NCBI GenBank assembly: GCA_025210655.1
Contig: JAOARG010000077.1
Coordinates: 62,001-126,000 of the forward strand
DNA from: Bacillota bacterium
Lineage (GTDB): Bacteria > Bacillota > Clostridia > Peptostreptococcales > Acidaminobacteraceae
Length of the DNA stretch: 64,000 bases
Direction: 5' to 3'
Position 1 is the stretch's first letter; the number at the start of each line of letters is the position of its first letter. Of this stretch, positions 26,537 to 34,329 are shown one piece after another. Made by a program: the position numbers and the translations under genes. A model generated the notes under the pieces. The model did not search any database and had not been told where the DNA came from. It saw only the letters and a list, made by a program, of their open reading frames with translations.

Positions 26537-26634
26537 TTTTAGAAACTCCCTGTGTTATTAAAGTATGGAGATGTTTGGCTTATAAATGAAATTGTAAAAT
26601 ACATTTTTTACGAAATTAAAGGGAGGATCTACAA

Positions 26635-28344
26635 ATGAAGAAGAGAGGAATAATTTTAGTTTTAGTCGCACTACTGGTCGTATTATTTAGTGGAACGGTA
26701 TTTGCCGACACAGCAAGCCCGGAAATGAATGCTAGTAAGTTTGGAGTACTTACACTGTTACCACCTTTTATAGCAATTTTACTTGCCTTTTTAACAAAGA
26801 ACGTTATATTGTCATTATTTATTGGTGTGTTTTCAGGTACATTCCTAGTTGGACTTAATAGTTATAATATATTTGGAGCTATAATGCATGGATTCCTTAA
26901 TATTGTTAACCTTGTATTAGGATCACTTGCTGATAGTTGGAATGCAGGTATCATATTACAGTGTCTTACTATTGGTGGTCTTATTGCACTTATTACAAAA
27001 ATGGGTGGTGCAAGAGCAGTAGCTGAGGCCCTAGCAAAGAGAGCAAAGACTCAAAGAAGTGCACAGTTAGTTACTTGGGTACTTGGATTATTTGTATTCT
27101 TTGATGATTATGCAAATGCACTTATCGTTGGTCCAATAATGAGACCAGTTACTGATAAATTAAGAATTTCTAGAGAAAAACTTGCATTCATTATTGATGC
27201 AACAGCAGCACCGATTGCAGGTATCGCACTTATTTCTACATGGGTTGGATATGAAATCGGACTTATAAAAGATGGATATGCTTCTATAGGAATGGACGTA
27301 AATGCTTACAATGTATTTATTGAAACTATTCCTTACAGATTCTACAATATATTAATTCTTGTTTTCATCGTAGCTTCAGCAATGATGTTAAGAGAATTTG
27401 GACCAATGTACAAGGCAGAAAAAAGAGCAAGAACTACTGGAAAGCTATTACCTGATGGAGCACATCCTATGATAGCTGAAGATACTACAGATATTGAGCC
27501 AAATGAAGGTGTAAAATTAAGTATTTGGAGTGCTATCATTCCAATCATGACTCTTATAGTAAGTGCCTTTGTTGGATTCTATTTCAATGGATACAGTGCA
27601 TTAGATCCAGAAATGATGGCAATGGTTGATAAAGCTCCTTTATCAATAATCTCAATCAGAGAAACATTTGGTGCATCTGATGCAAGTATAGTTTTATTCC
27701 AAGCAGCTCTTATTGCAAGTGTTGTAGCACTTATCATGGGTGCAAGTCAGAAAATGTTTAAAATCGGGGAAGGTATTGACGTATTTGTACAGGGAACAAA
27801 GTCATTACTTATTACAGCAATTATTTTATTATTGGCATGGTCATTATCGGGAGTTATTAAGGAACTTGGAACTGCTAAATTCCTTGTTGAGTTATTATCA
27901 GACAAGGTACCTGCTTTCATACTTCCTTCAATTATATTTGTACTTGGATCGATTATTTCATTCGCAACAGGTACTTCATATGGAACAATGGGTATTCTAA
28001 TGCCACTTACAATTCCTTTGGCATTTGCAATCAATCCAGTTGAGTCATACGTAGTAATGTGTGCAGGAGCGGTTCTTACTGGAGCGATCTTTGGAGATCA
28101 CTGTTCACCTATTTCAGATACTACAATTTTATCTTCAATGGGTTCTGCATGTGACCACATTGAGCATACTAGAACACAGCTTGTATACGCACTTAGTGTT
28201 GCGGCAATCTCAATCTTATTTGGATATATTCCAGTTGGATTAGGAATGAACGTAGCTTTAGTTCTTCCAATTGGTATGGTTGCAGTTGTTGTATTCCTAA
28301 GACTATTTGGTAAGTCTGTTAAGGAAGAAGCACTTAGAGCATAA
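26635..28344 (+). CDS. NhaC-family transporter, probable lysine transporter (LysW type)
   Basis: Protein of 569 residues with a signal-peptide-like N-terminus ending FADTASP and about twelve membrane helices. Family features of NhaC-type antiporters are FFDDYANALIVGPIMRP, DATAAPIAG, SFATGTSYGTMGILMPL and GAIFGDHCSPISDTT. NhaC-type proteins under lysine riboswitches have been proposed as lysine transporters (LysW). The riboswitch here therefore argues for lysine uptake rather than housekeeping sodium export. The ATG follows GGGAGG. Substrate is inference from the regulatory element. Confidence 0.85.
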   Translation: MKKRGIILVLVALLVVLFSGTVFADTASPEMNASKFGVLTLLPPFIAILLAFLTKNVILSLFIGVFSGTFLVGLNSYNIFGAIMHGFLNIVNLVLGSLADSWNAGIILQCLTIGGLIALITKMGGARAVAEALAKRAKTQRSAQLVTWVLGLFVFFDDYANALIVGPIMRPVTDKLRISREKLAFIIDATAAPIAGIALISTWVGYEIGLIKDGYASIGMDVNAYNVFIETIPYRFYNILILVFIVASAMMLREFGPMYKAEKRARTTGKLLPDGAHPMIAEDTTDIEPNEGVKLSIWSAIIPIMTLIVSAFVGFYFNGYSALDPEMMAMVDKAPLSIISIRETFGASDASIVLFQAALIASVVALIMGASQKMFKIGEGIDVFVQGTKSLLITAIILLLAWSLSGVIKELGTAKFLVELLSDKVPAFILPSIIFVLGSIISFATGTSYGTMGILMPLTIPLAFAINPVESYVVMCAGAVLTGAIFGDHCSPISDTTILSSMGSACDHIEHTRTQLVYALSVAAISILFGYIPVGLGMNVALVLPIGMVAVVVFLRLFGKSVKEEALRA

Positions 28345-28363
28345 ATAATTTAATATGATGATG

Positions 28364-28390
28364 TAGACCAGGGGCTTAGCCCCTTGTCTA
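28364..28390 (+). terminator. hairpin after the transporter gene
   Basis: Stem TAGACCAGGGGC / GCCCCTTGTCTA with one mismatch and a TTA-type loop; no T run follows, so it may only stabilise the mRNA end. Confidence 0.6.
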
Positions 28391-28398
28391 TAACATAT

Positions 28399-28440
28399 AA
28401 AATCACTGATACCCCATCCTACATCAGTGATTTTAATTTT
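28399..28440 (+). terminator. intrinsic terminator
   Basis: Perfect arms AAAATCACTGA / TCAGTGATTTT with a 14-base loop and a following T-rich stretch. Together with the hairpin at 28364 and the promoter at 28541 it accounts for the 306-bp gap before the next gene. Confidence 0.8.
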
Positions 28441-28540
28441 AAGATTTAAAATATTTCTCAGGGGTATTATATTATAAACAGCTAAGTGTAATGATTTTCA
28501 AAAAAGAAAGTTTACAAAATAGCTCTTAATATAGAATCCT

Positions 28541-28568
28541 TTGTAATACCGTTTCAATCTGCTATAAT
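28541..28568 (+). promoter_or_regulatory. promoter of the ACT-domain gene
   Basis: TTGTAA (28541-28546) and perfect TATAAT (28563-28568) with a 16-bp spacer, about 80 bp before the start at 28651. Confidence 0.65.
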
Positions 28569-28650
28569 ATATGTATATTTGGATTTAATATATGTTGGTT
28601 TCCTTTACAGCAAAGTGATGGCATTTGTGGATGGGAAAGGAGGAATTCCT

Positions 28651-29037
28651 ATGATGAAGCGTTTAGAACTAAACTTTATGAACGAAGGTTTTGGTATCGT
28701 ATATATAGAGCAAAATAAATCTATACCTAAGTGGGTATTTGGACTCCAGTTTTATTCAATACTTGATGAAGATGACGAAAAGATTCTTATCTGTAATGAA
28801 AAGGATATTCCTGATGACATTGAGTATGATGGAAATTGGAAATGTTTGAAGCTGGGACTTAACGAAAAGGATTCAGATCTTAATGTTATATATGAAGCTC
28901 TTATGGATTTAGGAGTAGATGTATTTCTTGTGGAAACACTGGAGTATGAGTACGTTTTTATTAAAGAAGAGCAGTTGATCAAGTCACTTAACAATGTGCT
29001 TGGTACAGATAATGTAATTACCCACTCTATTTCCTAG
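28651..29037 (+). CDS. ACT-domain protein (CASTOR-like)
   Basis: Protein of 128 residues from the ATG at 28651, chosen because AAAGGAGG lies seven bases upstream; longer upstream frames have no ribosome binding site. It consists of two ACT-like halves. The first starts LELNFMNEGFGIVYIEQN and the second is VIYEALMDLGVDVFLVET with YEYVFIKEEQL. This is the pattern of bacterial ACT proteins related to the amino acid sensor CASTOR. It probably binds an amino acid. It follows a riboswitch-controlled transporter, but its own promoter separates it. Confidence 0.75.
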   Translation: MMKRLELNFMNEGFGIVYIEQNKSIPKWVFGLQFYSILDEDDEKILICNEKDIPDDIEYDGNWKCLKLGLNEKDSDLNVIYEALMDLGVDVFLVETLEYEYVFIKEEQLIKSLNNVLGTDNVITHSIS

Positions 29038-29056
29038 ATAATTTAAAAGAAAAATA

Positions 29057-29098
29057 AAAATCTCTAAAAGTATTAAAACCAATACTTTTAGAGATTTT
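29057..29098. terminator. bidirectional terminator
   Basis: Perfect 18-bp arms AAAATCTCTAAAAGTATT and complement with a six-base loop, T-rich on both outer sides, between converging genes. Confidence 0.92.
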
Positions 29099-29107
29099 AT
29101 TTTTCTT

Positions 29108-29587
29108 TTAAATAGTAGCAATAAAATTATTCAATTCCTTAGACTTCATAAAATTCTTAAGCTTCCACTTATCGTGGGAGAAATTGAGATGAATCATGCT
29201 TCCAGTTGATAAATGTATTGTTTCACAAGGAATCTCAAGCATATGGGCTATGAGCTTATCTAGTGTTGGATTATGACCAACAATAAGTACATTTCTTTCC
29301 CTTAGACTTTCGTAAAATATAAGTATTTCTTCAAAAGTTCCGGCATAGAGCAGATCCTTGTAAATTATGTTTTTGCAGTGAACTTCCCTTGCGACTATAT
29401 CTGCTGTCATTTTTGCCCTCATGGCATCTGAGGAAACAATAATATCAGGAAGAAGGTCTATAGAAAGAAGATATTTTCCAAGGGCATTTATTGATTTGAC
29501 CCCTTCATCCGTAAGTCTTCTATTAATATCAGCTTTTTCTCCACTGTGTTCTGCCTTACCATGGCGGATAATAATCATGTTTTTCAT
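29108..29587 (-). CDS. sixA: SixA-type phosphohistidine phosphatase
   Basis: Histidine phosphatase superfamily protein of 159 residues with the catalytic RHG at residues 8-10 (IIIRHGKAEHSG), SSDAMRAKMTADIV, and the second catalytic His in LIVGHNPTLDKL. The small size and N-R-R-L-T-D-E-G motif (INRRLTDEG) are typical of SixA, which removes phosphate from histidine in phosphotransfer proteins. The ATG follows GGGAGG. It is the second gene of a small minus-strand unit after the HD-GYP gene, with a 34-bp gap. Confidence 0.85.
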   Translation of the reverse strand: MKNMIIIRHGKAEHSGEKADINRRLTDEGVKSINALGKYLLSIDLLPDIIVSSDAMRAKMTADIVAREVHCKNIIYKDLLYAGTFEEILIFYESLRERNVLIVGHNPTLDKLIAHMLEIPCETIHLSTGSMIHLNFSHDKWKLKNFMKSKELNNFIATI

Positions 29588-29621
29588 AAATAATCCTCCC
29601 TTCCAAATATAAGATTAAAAT

Positions 29622-30698
29622 TTAATAATGAATATTTGTAATTACTAAATTGTTATTATCAATAAGATTTGTTGGAGTTAAGCTAAAGTCATCTCCGCTT
29701 TCTTTAATAATACTGATTTTAGGCCTTAGGGGTAATGTTGGATTTGCTTCATCCACAACTGCAATATCACCAGTATTTAGTTCTACCAAACTCCCTATTG
29801 GATAGGGATTAACCCTTGAAATAAATGTTTCAGATATGTTTGATGAAAAATATCTTCCCGTAACACCCATTAAGAACTCAATTGCTTCTGAAGGTGGCAA
29901 GGCTCTTCTATATGGTCTGTCAGAAGTCATTGCATCATATATATCTGTGATACCTATAATCTGTGCAAAATCGTTTATTTCCTCTGAAGCAATCCTGTTT
30001 GGATATCCAGTTCCGTCTATATGTTCGTGATGTTGTAGTACAGATACTTTTACATATGAACTTACATAACTTCTATCTTTTAAGAAGTTATAGCCATCAA
30101 GTGGGTGATGGAGAATCATTCTTTTTTCTTCCATTGAAAGATCCTTGGATTTATCCAGTACATCTTCTGGTAGAAATAAAAGACCGATATCGTGTAGTAC
30201 ACCTGCAATGAATAGTTCCTTTTGAAAATCTTTATTGTATCCTAGATACGAACCAAGTAGCAGTGCAAGTATTCCAGTATTAAGAGCAGAACCCTCTAGA
30301 TAATCATCCATTGATTTTATATCTATATAATCAATTCGCATGTGTGATGATGAGGAAAGTTCATAGGATATATCATTAAACAATTCAAGGAGTTTATTAT
30401 AGTGTTCAAAAAATTCATCCTTTGAAGTATTGAGCCTGTTACGTTTTATAGATTCAAACATTTCCTTGATTATTTTTTTCCCACTATGTTTTAATGTGGT
30501 TTCAATCATTTTTGTGACATCATTTTTGCTGTACTTATCTTTGATATAGACTGTATATATATGGTTTTCCTCGATTTTTCCAATAAGTTTCTTCGACAGG
30601 AGTGCTCCTTTTTTTATAAGGACAGTTCCAGTATTTGTGTATAAGGTTTCGGCAAGTTCTTGCCCTTCTTTGATATATTCTATAGGTATTGCACGCAT
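29622..30698 (-). CDS. HD-GYP domain protein (probable c-di-GMP phosphodiesterase)
   Basis: Protein of 358 residues. The N-terminal ~95 residues resemble the domain that precedes HD-GYP in many Clostridia. The HD-GYP core (about 125-320) has His169-Asp170 (GVLHDIGLLFLP), HHPLDGYNFL, HHEHIDGTGYP with the GYP motif, and TDIYDAMTSDRPYR. The first metal-binding His, normally in an H-S-x-N-V-A motif, is replaced (GSALNTG), so the metal centre may be altered. HD-GYP enzymes hydrolyse c-di-GMP. A C-terminal tail (about 300-358) follows. It is read away from the FRG gene. Confidence 0.85.
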   Translation of the reverse strand: MRAIPIEYIKEGQELAETLYTNTGTVLIKKGALLSKKLIGKIEENHIYTVYIKDKYSKNDVTKMIETTLKHSGKKIIKEMFESIKRNRLNTSKDEFFEHYNKLLELFNDISYELSSSSHMRIDYIDIKSMDDYLEGSALNTGILALLLGSYLGYNKDFQKELFIAGVLHDIGLLFLPEDVLDKSKDLSMEEKRMILHHPLDGYNFLKDRSYVSSYVKVSVLQHHEHIDGTGYPNRIASEEINDFAQIIGITDIYDAMTSDRPYRRALPPSEAIEFLMGVTGRYFSSNISETFISRVNPYPIGSLVELNTGDIAVVDEANPTLPLRPKISIIKESGDDFSLTPTNLIDNNNLVITNIHY

Positions 30699-30734
30699 AC
30701 TTATTCCACCTTTGTAATCTAGTATTTATATAGT

Positions 30735-30816
30735 TATACCCAATTAAAAATTTAAACACACAATAGTCTGGAGTAATCTTTGGATTTAGTTAATACTTAT
30801 TGAAAAATTGGGTATA
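30735..30816. promoter_or_regulatory. spaced 11-bp inverted repeat between divergent genes
   Basis: TATACCCAATT (30735-30745) and its exact complement AATTGGGTATA (30806-30816) lie 60 bp apart in the 149-bp intergenic region between the HD-GYP and FRG genes, one near each start. They may be two sites for the same regulator. Confidence 0.55.
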
Positions 30817-30847
30817 TATCCCTCGTAGATAGAGAAAGGGTGGTTAT

Positions 30848-31624
30848 ATGGAAAGAGTTGAGATAACATCATGGAATCATCTGAATGACATTTTATTTGA
30901 AGAATCATGGGATGAAGGTCTTAAAAGGATACGGTCTCCATATGCTTTTAGGGGACTTCCAGATGCTAATTTTGACCTAATGACAAGTCTTCAAAGGTTA
31001 GGGGGGAACTATTACAAGTTAGAGAAAAACATTCTTAGGAATTTCAAAAAATATAGCTATGAGTTTAATGTGGACTCTGTATGGGAGCTGATGGCAATAG
31101 CTCAACATTATGGACTTCCCACAAGGCTACTTGACTGGACTTATTCTCCTTATGTAGCCCTACACTTTGTAACATCACAACTGGAACTATATGATAGGGA
31201 CGGTGTGGTATGGTGTCTTGATTTTAAAGAGACATCAGAAAATCTTCCAGTAAGATTGAAGGATAAGTTGAAAAAAGAGCAGGCAAATGCCTTTACTGTA
31301 GGTATGTTAAATGAAGCCTATAAGTCCCTTGAAGGACTTCAAAAATCAAAAAGAGAAGACTTTATTTTGTTTTTCGAACCCCCTTCTATGGATTCTAGAA
31401 TAGTAAATCAATTTGCCCTATTTTCAATGATGTCTAGTCCTACTGCCAGGGTAGACGATTTGATTAGTGAGAGTGATTTGAATATAAGAAAAATAATTAT
31501 TCCAAAGGGACTTAAGTGGGAAATAAGGGATAGACTGGATCAGCTAAATATAAATGAAAGAACCCTGTTTCCAGGTTTAAATGGTTTGTGTTCCTGGTTA
31601 AGGAGACACTATAGTCCAAGATAG
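30848..31624 (+). CDS. FRG-domain protein
   Basis: Protein of 258 residues with the F-R-G motif in YAFRGLPDANFDLMTSL at about residue 35 and the conserved ELMAIAQHYGLPTRLLDWT. These define the FRG domain, found in proteins of unknown function and in some phage-defence or toxin contexts. No partner gene of a defence system is adjacent. The ATG follows AAAGGGTGG. The 3' end runs directly into a Fur-like box and promoter for the next gene. Confidence 0.85.
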   Translation: MERVEITSWNHLNDILFEESWDEGLKRIRSPYAFRGLPDANFDLMTSLQRLGGNYYKLEKNILRNFKKYSYEFNVDSVWELMAIAQHYGLPTRLLDWTYSPYVALHFVTSQLELYDRDGVVWCLDFKETSENLPVRLKDKLKKEQANAFTVGMLNEAYKSLEGLQKSKREDFILFFEPPSMDSRIVNQFALFSMMSSPTARVDDLISESDLNIRKIIIPKGLKWEIRDRLDQLNINERTLFPGLNGLCSWLRRHYSPR

Positions 31625-31627
31625 TTA

Positions 31628-31656
31628 TTGATAATGATTCTCAATTGATGTATTAT
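31628..31656 (+). promoter_or_regulatory. promoter with overlapping Fur-like box
   Basis: TTGATA (31628-31633) and TATTAT (31651-31656) with a 17-bp spacer. The 15-bp TGATAATGATTCTCA (31629-31643) is a 7-1-7 inverted repeat with one mismatch, matching the core of Fur-family operators. It overlaps the -35 box, so binding would repress the metal exporter gene. Confidence 0.65.
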
Positions 31657-31677
31657 AAAATTAAAGAGGTGATATAA

Positions 31678-32916
31678 ATGAATGAAATAATGAATATTAT
31701 TATAACAAGTGCCGAAGGTTCATTTCTACAAGTAGGTGTATTTGTAGGTGCTGTATTATTGTTATTTGGTGTAATCAATTACAAGATGGAAGGTCGATTT
31801 ATAGAAAAAATTGAAAAGTCCAAGAAGATTCAACCTATATTAGGAGCTTTACTTGGTCTTACTCCAGGTTGCGGAGGGGCGATTTTTGTAATGCCAATGT
31901 ACATAAGGGGAACTGTTAGCTTTGGTACTGTTGTAGCTACTCTTATTGCAACTATGGGTGATGCAGCCTTTGTAATGATTGCTGCTATGCCGGACAAGTT
32001 TATTTTAGTTAGTGTATTATCATTGGCTATTGCTATTGTTACAGGATATATAGTTGATTATTTTAAAATTGGAGAGACTTTACTTAAAAATAGAAGAGCC
32101 ATATCTAAGGAGCAAGCTAATAAGGTTCATGAACCTGTAAGTGAAGCTCTTACTGATTATGAGTATGGTATTTATCAATCAACTGGAAAAATGGAAAAGC
32201 TTGATATGCATATAGGACATGCTGAAGGTGACGAAATTGACTTATTACTTCACCATGCAGATGGAGAAGATCACATGGGCTTTGGATATAAACTTACCCA
32301 TGGAATTTTATACAAAATGTTTTGGGTGATTACTACAATAGGACTTGTATTAGGAATAATGCTTCTGATGCAAATTGATGTAAATACCTTGGCTATTCCA
32401 AACTTAGGACTTCTTGTCGGTGTTGGTGGTACAGTTCTTTCTATAGTATATATGATTATTGATAAAAAACTTATCAGGGATGATACCCATGAGGAAGAAG
32501 AAAGTAAGATATTTTCTTTAAAGGAAACACTAATACACAATGCTGGTGAGACAGCTTTCGTTAATACTTGGGTTTTCGTTGCTTATCTTGTATATGAACT
32601 AGGACTTCACTTTGCAGGTGGAGAATCAGTACTATTAGGATTGATGGCAAGTGCAGGTCTATACGCAGTAATACTTGGTGCAATAGTAGGACTAGTACCA
32701 GGTTGTGGACCTCAAATCTTATTTGTTGCCATGTACACAAAGGGAATGCTTCCTTTTGCAGCACTGCTTGCCAATGCAATATCACAGGATGGAGATGCAC
32801 TATTCCCATTATTAATACTGGATCGTAAATCTTCTCTGTGGGCAACAGTAATAACAACTGTTCCAGCTTTACTATTTGGTGTATTATATTATTATATGGA
32901 AATAGGTTTATTTTAA
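31678..32916 (+). CDS. putative manganese / heavy-metal exporter (ArsP_2 family, 10 TM)
   Basis: Membrane protein of 412 residues with two homologous halves. Each half carries a G-L-x-P-G-C-G motif: LGLTPGCGGAIFVMPMYIRG near residue 60 (key residues P-G-C-G) and GLVPGCGPQILFVAMYTKG near residue 340. The central loop is rich in His and acidic residues (HIGHAEGDEID, LLLHHADGEDHMG), a likely metal-binding stretch. Family members are annotated as putative manganese or heavy-metal exporters. A Fur-like box in the promoter supports metal control. The ATG follows AGAGGTGAT. It is followed 15 bp later by mscS. Confidence 0.8.
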   Translation: MNEIMNIIITSAEGSFLQVGVFVGAVLLLFGVINYKMEGRFIEKIEKSKKIQPILGALLGLTPGCGGAIFVMPMYIRGTVSFGTVVATLIATMGDAAFVMIAAMPDKFILVSVLSLAIAIVTGYIVDYFKIGETLLKNRRAISKEQANKVHEPVSEALTDYEYGIYQSTGKMEKLDMHIGHAEGDEIDLLLHHADGEDHMGFGYKLTHGILYKMFWVITTIGLVLGIMLLMQIDVNTLAIPNLGLLVGVGGTVLSIVYMIIDKKLIRDDTHEEEESKIFSLKETLIHNAGETAFVNTWVFVAYLVYELGLHFAGGESVLLGLMASAGLYAVILGAIVGLVPGCGPQILFVAMYTKGMLPFAALLANAISQDGDALFPLLILDRKSSLWATVITTVPALLFGVLYYYMEIGLF

Positions 32917-32931
32917 TTTTGGAGGTTACAA

Positions 32932-33744
32932 ATGAATATTAATTATGAAGGTATAATGCAGTCCATAATGGATTATGGTATCAAAATTTTTGGAGCACTT
33001 CTTGTACTTGTTATTGGTTTGAGGGTAATAAGATATATTGTTAAGCTCACATCTAAGGCTGTAGTTAGGGCAAATATTGACGAGTCACTCAAACCATTCT
33101 TAGTGAGTATTACAAATATAGGTCTTAAGATACTGCTCTTTATATCAGTAATATCAACTATAGGGGTACATACTGCATCACTTGCAACAGTTGTAGGTGC
33201 TGCCGGTCTTGCAGTAGGTCTTGCATTCCAAGGGAGTTTATCAAACTTTGCAGGAGGAGTATTATTATTAATACTAAAACCATTCAAAGTAGGAGATTTT
33301 ATTGAAACAAGCGGTCAAATGGGTAGCGTTAAGGAAATACAGGTTTTCCATACATACCTAGTGACACCGGACAATAAGATGGTCATTATACCAAATGGAA
33401 GTATTGCCAATTCAAATATAGTAAACTTTTCATTCAATAGTGAAAGGAGAGTGGACCTTGTATTTGGAGTAGGATATGAAAGTGACGAAGATCAAGTAAT
33501 AGGAATTATAAGGGATGTAATTGATAAGCATGAACTTATCAAAAAAGATCCAGAAGCAATGGTTGTTCTAAGTGAATTAGCAGATAGTTCCATAAACTTC
33601 ACAGTAAGGGTATGGACTAAAAAAGAAGATTACTGGACAGTACATTTCGACTTATTAAGAAATGTGAAAAAAGAACTGGATAAAAACAAAATTTCAATAC
33701 CTTATCCACAGATGGATGTGCATGTTAGGAAAGACTTACTTTAA
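32932..33744 (+). CDS. mscS: small-conductance mechanosensitive channel (MscS)
   Basis: Protein of 270 residues: three membrane helices with the pore helix in AAGLAVGLAFQGSLSNFAGG, followed by the beta domain (LKPFKVGDFIETSGQMGSV) and a C-terminal alpha/beta domain. This is the normal core size of MscS, which opens under membrane tension to release solutes during osmotic downshock. The ATG follows GGAGGT and is 15 bp after the metal exporter, so the two are probably co-transcribed. Confidence 0.92.
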   Translation: MNINYEGIMQSIMDYGIKIFGALLVLVIGLRVIRYIVKLTSKAVVRANIDESLKPFLVSITNIGLKILLFISVISTIGVHTASLATVVGAAGLAVGLAFQGSLSNFAGGVLLLILKPFKVGDFIETSGQMGSVKEIQVFHTYLVTPDNKMVIIPNGSIANSNIVNFSFNSERRVDLVFGVGYESDEDQVIGIIRDVIDKHELIKKDPEAMVVLSELADSSINFTVRVWTKKEDYWTVHFDLLRNVKKELDKNKISIPYPQMDVHVRKDLL

Positions 33745-33749
33745 TAATC

Positions 33750-33790
33750 AAACTCTAGGAGTGTTAATACTTCTAGAGTTTATTTTAATT
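33750..33790 (+). terminator. intrinsic terminator
   Basis: Imperfect stem AAACTCTAGGAGT / ACTTCTAGAGTTT and a following T-rich stretch (TATTTTAATTTT) after mscS. Confidence 0.8.
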
Positions 33791-33798
33791 TTAGATAT

Positions 33799-34114
33799 AG
33801 TCTAGTGCTGTTCTCACGAACTCGCGACTAGTGTCCGAGTTTCTCAGACGACTAGTGTAATACGCATTTTATTTGTATTACGACTAGTATATTTCCTTTG
33901 GAAATATGTCCAAGGTAATTTTACTTAGGTAAAATAACTTTTATAAAAAGGTACTATTTAAATTAAATTTATTTGCTCTGTGAGCGATAAATATCAATGG
34001 ACGCTATTACGTAAGTAGTAGCATTAGTCGTAAGAATGAGGAAGAAATTATTACACTAGACGACATTGGGAAGCAATGACATTAGTCGAAATGTAATGAA
34101 ATTAACATTTCATT
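33799..34114. repeat. array of small hairpins with a CGACTAGTG linker
   Basis: Part of a 585-bp non-coding gap between mscS and the MATE gene. The linker CGACTAGTG occurs at 33825 and 33849, as CGACTAGTA at 33881, and partially at 33801. Its reverse complement occurs as CATTAGTCG at 34022 and 34080 and CACTAGACG at 34054. Between linkers lie short hairpins of different sequence: GTTC/GAAC (33810-33821), TAATAC/GTATTA (33858-33880), TATTTCC/GGAAATA (33890-33906), CATTG/CAATG (34064-34078) and AATGAAAT/ATTTCATT (34095-34114). Other hairpins lie in the centre, e.g. TGCTC/GAGCG (33973-33985). The left linkers point one way and the right ones the other. Confidence 0.75.
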
Positions 34115-34123
34115 AGATAATAA

Positions 34124-34208
34124 GCTAAAGTAGAGAGAGCTCCAAATTCCACCACTCAGGCCAGCAGAATAAAGAGCTCAAAGGTTTTTTCTAAGCTGGA
34201 TACTTAGC
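34124..34208. other. structured non-coding segment before the MATE gene
   Basis: Outer stem GCTAAaGTA (34124-34132) with TACTTAGC (34201-34208), inner stem CCAGC (34161-34165) with GCTGG (34195-34199), and GAGCTC repeated inside. It adjoins the hairpin array. The remaining ~120 bp up to the MATE start hold no feature I can name. Confidence 0.45.
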
Positions 34209-34329
34209 AACCTTAAATATTAGACGTTAAAAAATTATTTTTTGTTCCCTTTTAGGGTTTATTTATGTATACTTATGTATATTAACTTAGTGTACCGAAG
34301 TAATTTTAGAAAAGAACGGGGATAGTAAA

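Noticed and set aside
27740..28243. Overlapping frames inside the lysine-transporter gene
   Set aside because: They lie in the +1 frame of a conserved membrane protein, are Leu/Tyr rich as expected from frame shift of hydrophobic codons, and lack ribosome binding sites.
30848..31624. FRG protein as part of a phage-defence island
   Set aside because: Some FRG proteins occur in such contexts, but the neighbours here are housekeeping genes (HD-GYP, metal exporter, MscS) and there is no nuclease, ATPase or toxin partner.
33799..34114. CRISPR array or integron attC cassette array
   Set aside because: The repeated unit is only 9 bp, the intervening sequences are themselves palindromic, copies occur in both orientations, and no cas gene or integrase is nearby.
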